In this document: positions 20,507-30,613 of the stretch, piece after piece
Layout of the letters: each line of letters starts with the position of its first letter
Numbering within the stretch: position 1 is the stretch's first letter
Assembly: GCA_947493455.1 (NCBI GenBank)
Contig: CANLRB010000005.1
Span: 1-64,000 of the forward strand
Length of the DNA stretch: 64,000 nt
From: an uncultured Pseudoalteromonas sp.
GTDB lineage: Bacteria > Pseudomonadota > Gammaproteobacteria > Enterobacterales > Alteromonadaceae
Direction: 5' to 3'
Notes under the pieces: generated by a model
What the model saw: only the letters and a program-made list of their open reading frames with translations
The model's database searches: none
Told to the model about the DNA's origin: nothing
Translations under genes and position numbers: made by a program

Positions 20507-22492
20507 ATGATATCTAACGCTAAAATCCATTTTAACCAATCTGGCACACCTGTTGCTGATTCATTCGACGACGTTTACTTTTCAAATGACAATGGTTTAG
20601 CCGAATCAGATTATGTATTTTTTCAAAATAATCATTTAATGCGGCGTTTTGCTGAGCATGATCAACGCCATTTCGTTATTGCCGAAACCGGATTTGGTAC
20701 TGGGCTTAACTTTTTAAATACATGGCAACAATTTTTAAATCATCCAGATAAGAATATTGATACGCTGCACTTTATTAGTTTTGAAAAATTTCCTATTGCA
20801 CATGACGATTTAAAAGCAGCATTAGCGGTATGGCCAGAACTTGCGCCATTGGCTGAAAAACTATTAGCGGTTTACCCCATTGCTATGGCTGGCTGCCACC
20901 GCCTCCAATTCGATAACGGCAAAGTTATTTTGGATTTATGGTTCGGCGATATTCAGGAAACCTTGCCGCAGCTTTGCTACCAACAAAGCGGCATTGTAGA
21001 TGCTTGGTATTTAGATGGCTTTGCACCTAGTAAAAATCCTGAAATGTGGCAACAAAGCCTATTTAACGCAATGGCCAATTTAGGCCGAAAAAATGCAACC
21101 TTTGCCACATTTACCGCGGCTGGGTTTGTTAAACGCGGACTGATTGAAGCGGGCTTTAACGTGACAAAAGCAAAAGGTTTTGGCCGTAAACGAGAAATGC
21201 TGGTCGGTCATTTGCAAAGCGCCACCAGCGCGGCGAATCAAACCGTGTATTTTGAACGCCAATCACAACATTGTGATCATGTAGCGATTATTGGTGGTGG
21301 CATTGCATCAGCCAGTATGGCGTATGCACTAGCAAAGCGCGGAGTAAACACCACCATTTATTGCAAAGACCCACAACTTGCGATGGGTGCCTCACATAAT
21401 GAACAAGGTGCACTTTACCCCCATTTACAAGCAGACTTTAACAGTGGCAGCGAGTTTTACGCACACAGCTTTTTATATGCCAAGCGCCAGTATCAAGCAC
21501 TTGTCGATGCAGGACATGAGATTGCCCATCAATGGTGTGGAGTGCTGCTGCAGTCAATAAGCGACAAAAAGCAGGAAATCCATCATAAAGTGGCAAGCAA
21601 AGAAAATTGGCCAACGGCGCTAATTCATGCCGTTGACGCCAATCAAGCGAGTCAAATAGCCAACACGTCGCTGCCCTACCCGGGCCTTTTTATTCCGTTA
21701 GGTGGCTGGCTTAACCCGCCCCAGCTAGTTGATGCAACGATTGCTGAAGCACAAAAACTAGCAAGCGTTGAGGTCCGCTTTAACACCCAAATCGATGCGA
21801 TTCATTGTGCCAACACCCAACTGACGCTAAGCGCCAACGGTCAAGAAGTTGAGCAAGTATATAGCCAAGTCATCATTGCAGCGGGAGAGCATAGCGAGCA
21901 GTTTACGCAAACAAACGACTACCCACTGCGTGCAATTCGCGGTCAGGTGTCGTCAATACGCGCAACCGAAACATCACGAAAGCTTGCTACGGTGATTTGT
22001 CACAAAGGGTATGTTACGCCAGTTTATAACGACTTACATTGTGTAGGCGCAACATTTGAAAAAGATTCGAAACTGAGAGACATTCGAAGTGCCGATAACG
22101 AAGCAAATCTCACCCAGCTTCACACATTTTATAAAGATAATACGTTTGCCGACGATTTGGCCCAGGTTGAGTTTGCCAAAGCCGCAATACGCTGCACAAC
22201 TGACGATCATCATGCGGTTGTTGGTGCAATCCCCGATACAGCGCATTTTATCGATTGTTTTGACGGACTTAGAAAAGGACAAACCTATAACCACAAACCG
22301 TACCATAGTGAACATAAAGGGATTTATTTTCTGACTGGATTTGGCGCTCGAGGTTTATGCACAGTGCCGCTTGCAAGCGAACTTTTATGCGCAGAGCTAC
22401 TTAATGAACCTTTACCTACTGCGCAGCACATTGCTGATAAGTTACACCCTAATCGCTTTTTAGTTAAAGACTTAAAACGCAGCAAAATTTGA
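20507..22492 (+). CDS. mnmC: Bifunctional tRNA 5-methylaminomethyl-2-thiouridine synthase MnmC
   Basis: MnmC finishes mnm5s2U34 in tRNA. The N-terminal half is an SAM methyltransferase (GTGLNFLNTWQ, and YLDGFAPSKNPEMW, a strong MnmC signature). The C-terminal half is an FAD-dependent oxidoreductase starting with VAIIGGGIASASMAYALAKRG. I start at the ATG at 20507 because the E. coli protein aligns from there (FDDVYFSNDNGL); the open frame reaches back to 20414 with no family similarity. Predicted length is 661. It is divergent from fabB, the usual arrangement. Confidence 0.95.
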   Translation: MISNAKIHFNQSGTPVADSFDDVYFSNDNGLAESDYVFFQNNHLMRRFAEHDQRHFVIAETGFGTGLNFLNTWQQFLNHPDKNIDTLHFISFEKFPIAHDDLKAALAVWPELAPLAEKLLAVYPIAMAGCHRLQFDNGKVILDLWFGDIQETLPQLCYQQSGIVDAWYLDGFAPSKNPEMWQQSLFNAMANLGRKNATFATFTAAGFVKRGLIEAGFNVTKAKGFGRKREMLVGHLQSATSAANQTVYFERQSQHCDHVAIIGGGIASASMAYALAKRGVNTTIYCKDPQLAMGASHNEQGALYPHLQADFNSGSEFYAHSFLYAKRQYQALVDAGHEIAHQWCGVLLQSISDKKQEIHHKVASKENWPTALIHAVDANQASQIANTSLPYPGLFIPLGGWLNPPQLVDATIAEAQKLASVEVRFNTQIDAIHCANTQLTLSANGQEVEQVYSQVIIAAGEHSEQFTQTNDYPLRAIRGQVSSIRATETSRKLATVICHKGYVTPVYNDLHCVGATFEKDSKLRDIRSADNEANLTQLHTFYKDNTFADDLAQVEFAKAAIRCTTDDHHAVVGAIPDTAHFIDCFDGLRKGQTYNHKPYHSEHKGIYFLTGFGARGLCTVPLASELLCAELLNEPLPTAQHIADKLHPNRFLVKDLKRSKI

Positions 22493-22592
22493 TATTCGGT
22501 AATTTAGCAATGTTTGAGATAGCGCAAAACTGATTTTAAGAATTGCGCTATGCTTTATTATAAATAAATTTATTGATGATAGAGCAAACCCG

Positions 22593-23015
22593 ATGAGCCA
22601 AACTGTATCCGACATCATGTCGCAAGATGTGATTAGCTTAACCCTCGACGCCACAATGTTTGACGCCCATGAACTCATGAAAGAAAGTAATATTCGGCAT
22701 ATTCCGATTACTGAAGACAATGCCTTTTACGGCGTGGTTACGCAAAAAGCAATTTTATCTAAAGTAATGTTTCTGCTGGACAAATATGGGGTTAATGCGC
22801 TACAAAGAAGAGAAAAATCGATAAAAATTTCAGAACTAGTCGATAAATCCGTTATTTTTGCTAGTAAAGATATGCCGCTTAGCGAAGCGGCGCAATTTTT
22901 TCTAAATCACCGGCATGGCTGTTTACCTGTTGTTGATGCACAGAATAAGCTACTCGGAATTGTCACTTCGTCTGATTTTGTTAGGCTATCACTGGAACTG
23001 CTACAAAAGGAGTAA
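22593..23015 (+). CDS. CBS-domain protein
   Basis: The 140-residue protein consists of two CBS repeats (about 4-58 and 75-135; VSDIMSQDVISL and HGCLPVVDAQNKLLGIVT). CBS pairs bind adenosyl ligands and regulate partner proteins; the partner is not evident. Three bases separate its stop from the next gene's start, so the two are co-transcribed. Confidence 0.85.
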   Translation: MSQTVSDIMSQDVISLTLDATMFDAHELMKESNIRHIPITEDNAFYGVVTQKAILSKVMFLLDKYGVNALQRREKSIKISELVDKSVIFASKDMPLSEAAQFFLNHRHGCLPVVDAQNKLLGIVTSSDFVRLSLELLQKE

Positions 23016-23018
23016 ACC

Positions 23019-23363
23019 ATGTTTCGCAAACCACTTAGCGCACTTGTTCTAGGAACAATGATATTCGGGTTTATGGCCTTGAGTACACCAGCATATGCAG
23101 ATATCACAACTGTACCCTTGCCCTCAAATACTGAAGTAAGAATGCAGCTTGATGATAAGTACCCAATGGTGCTGAGCGGTTTTGTAAAACAAGATATGAG
23201 TGATGTAATGGATTTTTATCAAAGTAACTTAGGTGAGCCACTGCAAGTAACAGAAGATATTAATCGCTATACCTATTTTTACGATTACCAAGGCAAAAAG
23301 CTCAGAGTCAGCTTTTATCAACAAGACATGTGGTGCGAAATCAGTATTATGCTTAGTGAGTAA
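23019..23363 (+). CDS. Small secreted or envelope protein, unknown function
   Basis: The 114-residue product has a signal peptide (about 1-28, ending TPAYA) and a mature part of about 86 residues with no domain I recognise. It has a strong ribosome site (AAAGGAGTAAACC before the ATG) and follows the CBS gene directly. Similar small periplasmic proteins are scattered in Alteromonadales, but I cannot assign a role. Confidence 0.7.
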   Translation: MFRKPLSALVLGTMIFGFMALSTPAYADITTVPLPSNTEVRMQLDDKYPMVLSGFVKQDMSDVMDFYQSNLGEPLQVTEDINRYTYFYDYQGKKLRVSFYQQDMWCEISIMLSE

Positions 23364-23442
23364 CTAAGCATATCGCGCGTAGAGTTACCCATAACATTAA
23401 AGCGGTACCGATTTATAAATATGGTATAGGGTTTTTATGCGC

Positions 23443-24324
23443 CTAATCAATCTCAGGTTTTGTAATTTGAATGACTACACGGCGGTTTTTGTTGCGCCCT
23501 AGAATATTATTATTCGTCGCTACATGGCGCTTTTCACCAAACCCTTCAACCGTAATACGATTGCCCTCAACGCCCTGTTCAATCATATACGCTTTTACTT
23601 GTTTCGCTCGTTGCTCAGACAAACTTTGGTTTTTGTAACGTCCGCCATAACTATCGGTGTACGACGCAATATACACAGATTCAACTTCAGGATCATTTTT
23701 TAAATACAATCCTATTTTATCAAGGCGCTTTTTAGATTCGCGAGTCAGTTCACTTGAATTACTTTGGTACGTCATAACCGTATAAGCAATGTCATCAAAG
23801 CTAAATGGCAGCATTTGATCGCGACATTGTAAAAACTTAACATAGTTTTCGCGAAATCGAACCGATGATAAAAACACCTTAATTTGGTCGGCTTTGTTTT
23901 GCCAGTCTTGGTAATGAAAAGTCGGGAAGTTTCCCTTTTCAAGTTCACTTAGTAACAACCAACTTGATGCTGAGTCTAGCTCACTATCAAACTGCTTTAA
24001 AAGCTTCATATTGGTAAGAGTGCGCGCACTTTGTCCGGGTTTCCAAACAGGCGGCACCGCGTACACCCCAGCCAAATCATAGCCGTCAGGTTGGACTAAC
24101 ATATCGAGCGTAAATTGAAGCGGCTTAGATTTGCTTGCGCGGGTCGTAAAATAAGCCTCGCCAAAATTTGGAATAGTATGGGTAAGCTGACACGCTAATT
24201 GATTTGACTGTTGCGTATTCCACGATGCGGTATCGGCTGAGGCGCCGTAATCTCGCATTGCACCTAATGTCGGTAGCGACATAGTCAACAGCAGTGGCAA
24301 TCCAATTAACAATGTATATTTCAT
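23443..24324 (-). CDS. motY: Sodium-type flagellar motor protein MotY
   Basis: MotY forms the T ring around the basal body of Na+-driven polar flagella and helps anchor the PomA/PomB stator. The 293-residue protein has a signal peptide, the MotY-specific N domain (for example SWNTQQSNQLACQL, PPVWKPGQSARTL, PTFHYQDWQNKADQI) and a C-terminal OmpA-like peptidoglycan-binding domain (about 175-290, with TDSYGGRYKNQSLSEQRA and NRRVVI). Length equals that of Vibrio MotY. Its neighbour rnt is also its neighbour in vibrios. This implies a polar, sodium-driven flagellum. Confidence 0.93.
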   Translation of the reverse strand: MKYTLLIGLPLLLTMSLPTLGAMRDYGASADTASWNTQQSNQLACQLTHTIPNFGEAYFTTRASKSKPLQFTLDMLVQPDGYDLAGVYAVPPVWKPGQSARTLTNMKLLKQFDSELDSASSWLLLSELEKGNFPTFHYQDWQNKADQIKVFLSSVRFRENYVKFLQCRDQMLPFSFDDIAYTVMTYQSNSSELTRESKKRLDKIGLYLKNDPEVESVYIASYTDSYGGRYKNQSLSEQRAKQVKAYMIEQGVEGNRITVEGFGEKRHVATNNNILGRNKNRRVVIQITKPEID

Positions 24325-24585
24325 CTAATTTACAGCCTTTTTATTTCACATATCGCCAAAGAGAGCTGGCTTTTTGTTTACCAAGGGCGAATACCTGCCA
24401 TACTCGCTAATAACAAAATTAATAAAGCAATATTCGTGCCCAATATTTAACGCATGTGCATCGCGTAGTTTTGTACAGGCGGTATACTTTATTTAACCAA
24501 CTGCAACGCATTATCACAAAATTGCTAGCCAGAAGGATCACTCTTTTGACATAATAGTCGCTTAATCAGCTTTATAAAATGAACT

Positions 24586-25260
24586 ATGTCAGAAAATACT
24601 CCTACGCTATTTGCACAGCGATTTCGCGGCTTCTTTCCTGTTGTTATCGACGTTGAAACGGCGGGCTTTAATAATAATACAGATGCATTGCTTGAAATAG
24701 CAGCAACCACGCTCAAAATGGATGAAAATGGGGTATTGTCGCTTGACCAAACTGTGCATTTTCACATAGAACCATTTGAAGGTGCCAACATAGAAGCAGC
24801 CGCGATTGAATTTAATGGCATTGACCCTTTCAGCCCACTACGAGGCGCGGTGCCTGAAGCCGATGCTATTAAAGAAATATGTAAAGCCGTGCGTAAAGCG
24901 CAAAAAGCAGCAGGTTGTCAACGCAGCGTTGTAGTGGCACATAACGCAGCATTTGACCATGGCTTTTTAAATGCAGCCATTGAGCGCAACAACATAAAGC
25001 GTACACCATTTCATCCGTTTGTTAGCTTTGACACCACCTCATTAGCAGGTCTGGCACTTGGCCAAACTGTACTCGCGAAAGCGTGCCGCGCAGCGGGTAT
25101 AGACTTTGACAATAGCCAAGCGCATAGTGCGCTATATGATACCGAGCGTACAGCTGAACTTTACTGCTATATTGTGAACAAATGGCAAGCGCTTGGTGGT
25201 TGGCCTTTGCCTAACGAACAACATGACACACAACAAAGCGAAGCGCCTGACGCAGAATAA
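24586..25260 (+). CDS. rnt: Ribonuclease T
   Basis: RNase T is a DEDD-family 3'-5' exonuclease that trims tRNA and other stable RNA ends. The 224-residue protein shows all acidic motifs: [18 protein letters not shown] and [14 protein letters not shown]. It is divergent from motY across a 261-base gap that holds both promoters. Confidence 0.95.
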   Translation: MSENTPTLFAQRFRGFFPVVIDVETAGFNNNTDALLEIAATTLKMDENGVLSLDQTVHFHIEPFEGANIEAAAIEFNGIDPFSPLRGAVPEADAIKEICKAVRKAQKAAGCQRSVVVAHNAAFDHGFLNAAIERNNIKRTPFHPFVSFDTTSLAGLALGQTVLAKACRAAGIDFDNSQAHSALYDTERTAELYCYIVNKWQALGGWPLPNEQHDTQQSEAPDAE

Positions 25261-25343
25261 AAACGTTTAAAAAGGCAAACAAATAAGGTGTTAGCATAAT
25301 CACACTAACACCCCACCTATCTATTTAAACCAATCGCAAATGG

Positions 25344-26966
25344 CTAAATATTGAATTTAGATGTCGCATCGAGCAAATCATCCGACAGGCCATGTAAGTT
25401 GCTCGCAACCTCCCTCACCTGTTCAAGCGACTCTAACGTGCTGTGAAATGACTCATGCATATTCGATACATTATCGACCACCATTGCCGCCACTGAGGTT
25501 TGCTCTTCAGTCGCCGCCGCAATTTGCGCATTCATGCCATTGATTGACAATATTTGATTCGAAATCTTTTCAATCGACTCACCGGTTTTTTCGGCCGCTA
25601 TCGCATTATTACGCGCTTTTTCCATCGCTTGGTTCATCGCACTGACTGACTCACCCGCAGCAGATGTAAGCGCTGTGAGCAATTCACGAATTTCATTGGT
25701 TGATTTTGCAGTGCGCGATGCCAATTCTCTTACTTCATCGGCCACAACAGCAAAGCCACGACCTTGCTCACCTGCGCGCGCAGCTTCAATCGCCGCATTT
25801 AAAGCAAGTAAATTTGTTTGCTCGGCGATGGATGTGATCACGTTAAGGATTTGCCCCACATTCTGGGTGTCGCTAGCAAGCTTATCAATTGTCGCGGCTG
25901 CAGTGTCAATTTCTTGGCTAAGGGCGCTGGATTCTTGAACTGATTGAGAAATTTGCGCCATACTAACTTCAACCTCACTTTCAGCCGACTTTGCAGCCTC
26001 AGCGGCTGTTGCCGCACTGGCAGAAATATCGCCTACACTCGCTTTCATTTCTTCCATTGATTGGCGCACAATTTCGGCATCATGAGTTTGTTTATTCGTC
26101 GCAGACTCCGCGTTTTCCATGCCTTGCACTAGTCGTGTGGAGTTTTCCATAAGTGGTGATACCACCGCAACTACATTTTCAACCGCCCCTTTAAGCAAGC
26201 CAATAAAGCCATTGAAATTGTGTGAAACTGCGCCTATTTCGTCTTTAGAGCGAACCGTTAAACGCGAACTCAAGCTGCCACCGCCATTGGCCAATTGCTC
26301 GAGTGACTTAGCAACATCTTTGGCCGATTGCGAAATACTATTTGCAATAAAAAATGCGAATGTGCCAATCACAAACACCGCCACAACAATCACGGCTAAG
26401 TTTATAATTAAGGTTGAATCCGAGCGATCAATGGTGTTCGCCACCAAACTTTGAAATCGTTCATCGGAACGTTGTTGATCCGCTTTTAAACTGGCGAGTA
26501 ATTTATCAAACAAGTCCGACTTATTTTTCGCATCGGCTTGAATGCGAGAAAAATCGGCTGTGCCATCAATCATACCTTTGGCAATATTGTGGGCAATGTC
26601 GCTATAAGACTCAAGCGAGCGCAATTGGGTCGACGTACTCTCGTTTTCATCCAAACTTTGCAGTTCACGCAAGTTATCTTCAATCGATTTTTTTGTTTGT
26701 GTGGTATTTTGCAAGATATCTTCATCACCAAACGTGACGGCTTGCGTGTATTGCTCATCGAGTTTTTCTAATAAATATTTATTCGCGGTGGCGAGTTGAA
26801 CCGTTTTATAACTGACTGTCGCGAGTTCTTCTAAAGAACGCTCGTTATCAATTAAGGTATTGTAATTATTAATTAAAATAACTATCAACAAGGTCACTGT
26901 TATCACTGTTAGAATATGAATTTTTTTTGTAATACTTAAGTCAGTCATCGAAAACGTTGCTGCCAT
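25344..26966 (-). CDS. Methyl-accepting chemotaxis protein
   Basis: Membrane chemoreceptor. It has an N-terminal membrane helix (about 17-38), a helical periplasmic sensor of about 150 residues, a second membrane helix ([15 protein letters not shown]), a HAMP region and a long cytoplasmic signalling coil whose tip [20 protein letters not shown] is the CheA/CheW contact. About 540 residues. The ligand is not predictable. I chose the ATG at 26966 over an upstream TTG; another ATG at 26948 is also possible. No chemotaxis genes adjoin it. Confidence 0.92.
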   Translation of the reverse strand: MAATFSMTDLSITKKIHILTVITVTLLIVILINNYNTLIDNERSLEELATVSYKTVQLATANKYLLEKLDEQYTQAVTFGDEDILQNTTQTKKSIEDNLRELQSLDENESTSTQLRSLESYSDIAHNIAKGMIDGTADFSRIQADAKNKSDLFDKLLASLKADQQRSDERFQSLVANTIDRSDSTLIINLAVIVVAVFVIGTFAFFIANSISQSAKDVAKSLEQLANGGGSLSSRLTVRSKDEIGAVSHNFNGFIGLLKGAVENVVAVVSPLMENSTRLVQGMENAESATNKQTHDAEIVRQSMEEMKASVGDISASAATAAEAAKSAESEVEVSMAQISQSVQESSALSQEIDTAAATIDKLASDTQNVGQILNVITSIAEQTNLLALNAAIEAARAGEQGRGFAVVADEVRELASRTAKSTNEIRELLTALTSAAGESVSAMNQAMEKARNNAIAAEKTGESIEKISNQILSINGMNAQIAAATEEQTSVAAMVVDNVSNMHESFHSTLESLEQVREVASNLHGLSDDLLDATSKFNI

Positions 26967-27117
26967 TGTGAACCCCAAGGTCAAATTGTGTCATTCGTAG
27001 AGGTGAGCTTTTTCTTCTCACCCCTTTAAATTGTTGACTAAATTTCAGATTTTGCTAGCTAGTTTAAAAAATAGCCTATACTCATCAACGAAGCAATTAA
27101 CAATTGTGTAACACAGG

Positions 27118-28203
27118 ATGAAACTCATGAAAACAAAACTCGCGCTGGCAATTGCAAGCTGCATGCTTGCTGCCCCCAGCTTTGCTGAGGTTAATCTATC
27201 TGGTTTTGCCAGTATTAACGGCGGTAAAGTATTAAGTGGTAGTGGGGTCCCCCAATTTGGTATTGAAGATCCTATATTTTTAGCTGATTACCCGATAGTC
27301 AGTACTTACGACGAAGAATTCTCCTTAGAGCCTGAAAGTTTATTTGGCTTACAAATAACGGCCGACCTCGCTGACGGGTTAAGCGCAACAGCGCAAATTG
27401 TTGCGCGCGGTGCAAACGACTTTGATGCAAAGTTTGAATGGGCATATATTTCTTACGAGCTAAACGAAAGTTGGACAATACAAGCAGGTAAAAAGCGCTT
27501 ACCACTATTTTACTATTCCGACTTTTATGACGTAGGGTATGCCTATGTATGGATGCGCGCACCAGCAGACAATTACACCTGGCAAATATTCAACTATAAC
27601 GGCATTAACGCTTTATACACAGGTGAAGTAGGTGATTGGTCGCTCAGTGGTAATATTTATACTGGCCGCGAAGACGACGAGAGCAATAAACTGCTGTCGG
27701 AATTCTTCTTTGGCGAACCAACCCGAGAAATTTGGAAAGATATTGTGGGTGGCGTATTGCAAGCAAGCAACGACTGGCTTGAGATCCGCGGTACTTACAT
27801 GACCTATACCAACCAACGCTATCGTAGCGGCGAACCCGTATTATGGGATGGCAAAGACGAACGTGAAGGCGATTTTTATGGCCTTGCCGTTAATGCCGAT
27901 TTTGGTAACTTATTTATTCTCAGCGAATTAAACCGACTCGACCTTGGCGGTAAACTTGATACACGCATGCTCACTGTAGGCTACCGCATTGACAGTGTAA
28001 CGCCGTTTATTTCGTACGCAGAGTTTGAAGAAGATTCAGCCGGTGGTGAAGAGCACAATACAACATCAGTGGGCATTCGCTGGGACTTTCATCCCGCAGC
28101 GGCCTTTAAAGTGCAATATGACAATGTCAATGATGAATCGTTTGACCTGGCTGTTGCCGGTGACAGCGAAGCAATCACTTTCGGCATTGATTTAGTATTT
28201 TAA
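27118..28203 (+). CDS. Porin-like outer-membrane beta-barrel protein
   Basis: The 361-residue product has a signal peptide (about 1-23, ending SFAE), alternating amphipathic strands rich in Tyr/Trp and a terminal aromatic residue (GIDLVF), all typical of a gammaproteobacterial porin. A second ATG at 27127 is spaced well from AGGATG and may be the true start. Twelve bases separate it from a small phosphate-binding-like periplasmic protein, which hints at a role in anion or phosphate uptake; this is an inference from context. Confidence 0.75.
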   Translation: MKLMKTKLALAIASCMLAAPSFAEVNLSGFASINGGKVLSGSGVPQFGIEDPIFLADYPIVSTYDEEFSLEPESLFGLQITADLADGLSATAQIVARGANDFDAKFEWAYISYELNESWTIQAGKKRLPLFYYSDFYDVGYAYVWMRAPADNYTWQIFNYNGINALYTGEVGDWSLSGNIYTGREDDESNKLLSEFFFGEPTREIWKDIVGGVLQASNDWLEIRGTYMTYTNQRYRSGEPVLWDGKDEREGDFYGLAVNADFGNLFILSELNRLDLGGKLDTRMLTVGYRIDSVTPFISYAEFEEDSAGGEEHNTTSVGIRWDFHPAAAFKVQYDNVNDESFDLAVAGDSEAITFGIDLVF

Positions 28204-28215
28204 AGGAGCAGCGAT

Positions 28216-28623
28216 ATGAAACTATTAACCTATCTAGTACTCTTATTTACCGTGTCGTTTGCCCATGCGGGTGTCGATGTCATTGTGCATCCATCCAATG
28301 GCGCAGCCCTTGACGCAGGTGCTATCAAAAAGATTTTTACCGGCAAATCAAAATCATTTCCTGATGGCAGTAAAGCGATTCCATTGACGCAAGTAGCGAC
28401 TGCTGCCGCAACAGGCGAATTTAACGATAAAGTACTGAGTAAGTCAGCAAGCCAACTAAAGGCACATTGGTCAAAACTGGTCTTTACTGGTAAAGGCACA
28501 CCACCTAAAGAAGCCGCAAACGACGCAGAAGTGCTCTCGTTGGTTGCCAGTAACCCTAACATTATTGGTTTTGTAACTAGTGGCAGTGCTGATGGCAGTG
28601 TAAAGGTTGTTCAATCGTTTTAA
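28216..28623 (+). CDS. Small PstS-like periplasmic substrate-binding protein
   Basis: The 135-residue protein has a signal peptide (about 1-18) and a single lobe resembling the start and end of a phosphate-binding PBP (VDVIVHPSNG, IKKIFTGKSKSFPDG, NIIGFVTSGSADGSVKVV). Full PstS proteins are more than twice as long, so this is a reduced binding protein. It follows the porin-like gene with an AAGGAG ribosome site and is probably co-transcribed. A close paralogue lies at 28820. Confidence 0.75.
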   Translation: MKLLTYLVLLFTVSFAHAGVDVIVHPSNGAALDAGAIKKIFTGKSKSFPDGSKAIPLTQVATAAATGEFNDKVLSKSASQLKAHWSKLVFTGKGTPPKEAANDAEVLSLVASNPNIIGFVTSGSADGSVKVVQSF

Positions 28624-28819
28624 CTTAATGTGAACACTCTTATCCGGCAGTCGCTTTATTATGCCCATAAAGCGACTGCTTATCGTTATAGGCATTTTTA
28701 GGATTTTCAACAATCGTATTCAAGTTAGTTATTTAGTAATTCGTTTAGAACAATTAAATTGCGCTAATAACGCTGCACATACAACTCTTGTGCTAACCTT
28801 TAATTAGAGGAGGCACACT

Positions 28820-29230
28820 ATGAAACGACCACTACTATGTATCGCTGTAGCATTTTTTTCAGTAAACGCGTATGCGGGTGTTGATGTTGTGATTCATCCG
28901 TCAAATACCAATGATATAAATGCAAATGTGATTAAAAAACTCTTTATCGGTAAATCTAAATCATTTGCTGATGGCACCAAAGCTATTCCACTTACACAAA
29001 CCGCCAATGCGCCAATAACCGGAGAGTTCAACGAACGAGTATTGAACAAATCGGCAACGCAACTCAGAGCACATTGGTCTAAATTAGTCTTTACAGGCAA
29101 AGGCACACCACCGAAAGAAGCGGCAAATGATGCCGAAGTGCTCGCACTGGTTGCGAGTAACCCGAACATCATTGGCTTTGTAACCAGTGGCAGTGCCGAT
29201 GGCAGCGTAAAAGTGGTGCAAAGCTTTTAA
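28820..29230 (+). CDS. Small PstS-like periplasmic protein, paralogue of the preceding gene
   Basis: The 136-residue product copies the 28216 gene in layout: signal peptide, VDVVIHPSNTNDIN, KKLFIGKSKSFADG, and a nearly identical C-terminal 60 residues. It has its own leader (196 bases) and ribosome site (AGAGGAGG), so it may be expressed separately. The best explanation is a tandem duplication. It is the last protein gene before ssrA. Confidence 0.75.
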   Translation: MKRPLLCIAVAFFSVNAYAGVDVVIHPSNTNDINANVIKKLFIGKSKSFADGTKAIPLTQTANAPITGEFNERVLNKSATQLRAHWSKLVFTGKGTPPKEAANDAEVLALVASNPNIIGFVTSGSADGSVKVVQSF

Positions 29231-29407
29231 TTATTTTTAAGCTCCAATAAAAAATCCAGTAAAAACCAGCAAATAGTGGTTTAAACAGACCACTATTTGT
29301 TCGTTTAAGCGGATAACTGTAATAAAAGCGACTTTGTAGGTTGTCAGATCAAGAAGTTGCGCGTTATAATCGCCACAACTGAGATTGATTCAGATGAACC
29401 AAATTCA

Positions 29408-29763
29408 GGGGCTGATTAGGATTCGACGGGATTCATGAAGCCTAAGGTGCATGTCGAGGTGCGGCTGGCCTCGTAAAAAAGCCGTATTTAAAGTAATCGC
29501 AAACGACGATTCTTACGCTCTAGCGGCTTAATTCCCGCTAGCACTTCACTCACGTATTCTTGTGGACTGAGATTCGAAGTGTCACCCTACACAAGATCGC
29601 TGCGGAAACCCTGGCCGGGGTTGAAGGGCTAAAATTAAGCGGCCTCGCCTCTACTTATCGTGTACGTCCGAGATTTAGAGGTTAACCAAAAGACGATACT
29701 AAACATGTAGGACCGAAGGTCGACGCTTTTCGGACGGGGGTTCAAATCCCCCCAGCTCCACCA
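29408..29763 (+). ncRNA. ssrA: Transfer-messenger RNA
   Basis: tmRNA rescues stalled ribosomes with SmpB. The 5' end GGGGCTGATTAGGATTCGAC and the 3' end GGTTCAAATCCCCCCAGCTC plus CACCA form the alanine-tRNA-like domain. The tag frame at 29499-29531 encodes ANDDSYALAA and a stop, close to the E. coli tag. The gene is complete (356 nt). Its last 24 bases serve as the attachment site of the genomic island that follows, so integration restores an intact ssrA. Confidence 0.97.
29740..29763 (+). other. attL: island attachment site in the ssrA 3' end
   Basis: The 24 bases GTTCAAATCC...GCTCCACCA at the end of ssrA recur exactly at 52644-52667, and sequence on both outer sides differs. A tyrosine integrase gene lies between the two copies. 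tmRNA 3' ends are common targets for such integrases. Confidence 0.9.
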
Positions 29764-29775
29764 CTTCAAAACCCA

Positions 29776-29814
29776 CCAAGCCCCCACTACACGGGGCTTG
29801 GAAGGGGTTTTCAC
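29776..29814 (+). terminator. Terminator of ssrA provided inside the island
   Basis: Stem CCAAGCCCC / GGGGCTTGG with an outer AAAACC / GGTTTT arm, ending in GGGGTTTTC, 13 bases after the tmRNA CCA. The island thus supplies a terminator to replace the one moved to 52679. The rest of 29815-30008 shows no gene. Confidence 0.7.
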
Positions 29815-30008
29815 TACTACTCACCCACTAGCAACATACTACAAACCACAATTTTACTGCACACCTTATATCTAAAGGGCTTCAAAGCATTTGATGCATT
29901 TTTTCTATTCATCAAAAATAAGCCAAAATACACGATTAATGCACGAAAAAATCGCCAAATTTAGTGCTTACTACTAGGCTAAAATCTCTTTATTTGCTGG
30001 TGATAAAC

Positions 30009-30398
30009 ATGAATTCCGAAGATAAAAAAGCGATTGTTATGTTGCTCGATAATATAGAGTTACGTTCTAAACATACCATTGATGAACTTCAGCACCTCGT
30101 TAGGCAAATTGACTCAATTAAAGATTTAATTAAACGTAAAGATGTTCAGCTACCAAACTATGAACAAATAAAAGAATTAGTACAAAATGAAACTTCTTCA
30201 CCTCGACCAACAAGTCCAAACGACTTGATAAGACGCGAAGAAGTTATAACTATGACTGGCCTATCACGTTCAAGTATATACACCCTTATGAAAAATTCTG
30301 AATTTCCATTAAGTATCAAATTATCAGAGCGTTCTGTTGCATGGCGGCGTGGTGACATTCAAAATTGGATAAGCAATAAAATCGCCTCTAATAATTAA
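30009..30398 (+). CDS. AlpA-like helix-turn-helix regulator
   Basis: The 129-residue protein has a helical N-terminal half (1-60) and a C-terminal winged HTH of the AlpA/MerR type (about 72-125, LIRREEVITMTGLSRSSIY and AWRRGDIQNWI). AlpA-family proteins activate integrase or excision functions of integrated elements. The frame continues upstream to a GTG at 29964; I prefer the ATG at 30009. It is the first gene after attL, a usual place for such regulators. An inverted-repeat terminator follows. Confidence 0.8.
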   Translation: MNSEDKKAIVMLLDNIELRSKHTIDELQHLVRQIDSIKDLIKRKDVQLPNYEQIKELVQNETSSPRPTSPNDLIRREEVITMTGLSRSSIYTLMKNSEFPLSIKLSERSVAWRRGDIQNWISNKIASNN

Positions 30399-30406
30399 CC
30401 ATTAAA

Positions 30407-30521
30407 CAAATAGCCAAAAACCACTGCTAAAAAAGCAATGGTTTTTGGCTATCTGTCTTAGTTGAATATACTCTACTGAACTGCATTTTCCCGTTTTGAT
30501 TTCTTTTGATATGCGTCAATG
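30407..30521. repeat. 115-base direct repeat, copy A (integrase-tail region)
   Basis: About 92% identical by eye to 32638-32752. It includes a 14-base-pair hairpin (ATAGCCAAAAACCA and its complement, 30410-30452) and the last 15 codons of the integrase. The hairpin can terminate the AlpA-like gene from one side and the integrase remnant from the other. Confidence 0.85.
30473..30520 (-). pseudogene. 3' remnant of a second integrase gene
   Basis: Read on the minus strand it encodes IDAYQKKSKRENAVQ and a stop, matching the C-terminus IDAYEKKSKRENAA of the intact integrase at 32707. Upstream of this the similarity stops abruptly. It is either the scar of an earlier element at the same ssrA site or of a partial duplication in this island. 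Confidence 0.8.
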
Positions 30522-30613
30522 AAGCCACCTATTTTATCACCAAATTATAATTTTATCTTAATCTTTAAATGAGAGGGATATTGATTGCTATCTTTAAGTA
30601 AAATGTCCTATAG

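Noticed and set aside
22034-22315. Open frame antisense to mnmC, and similar frames opposite cysS, accD, fabB and the chemoreceptor
   Set aside because: Shadows of well-identified genes without start signals or family similarity.
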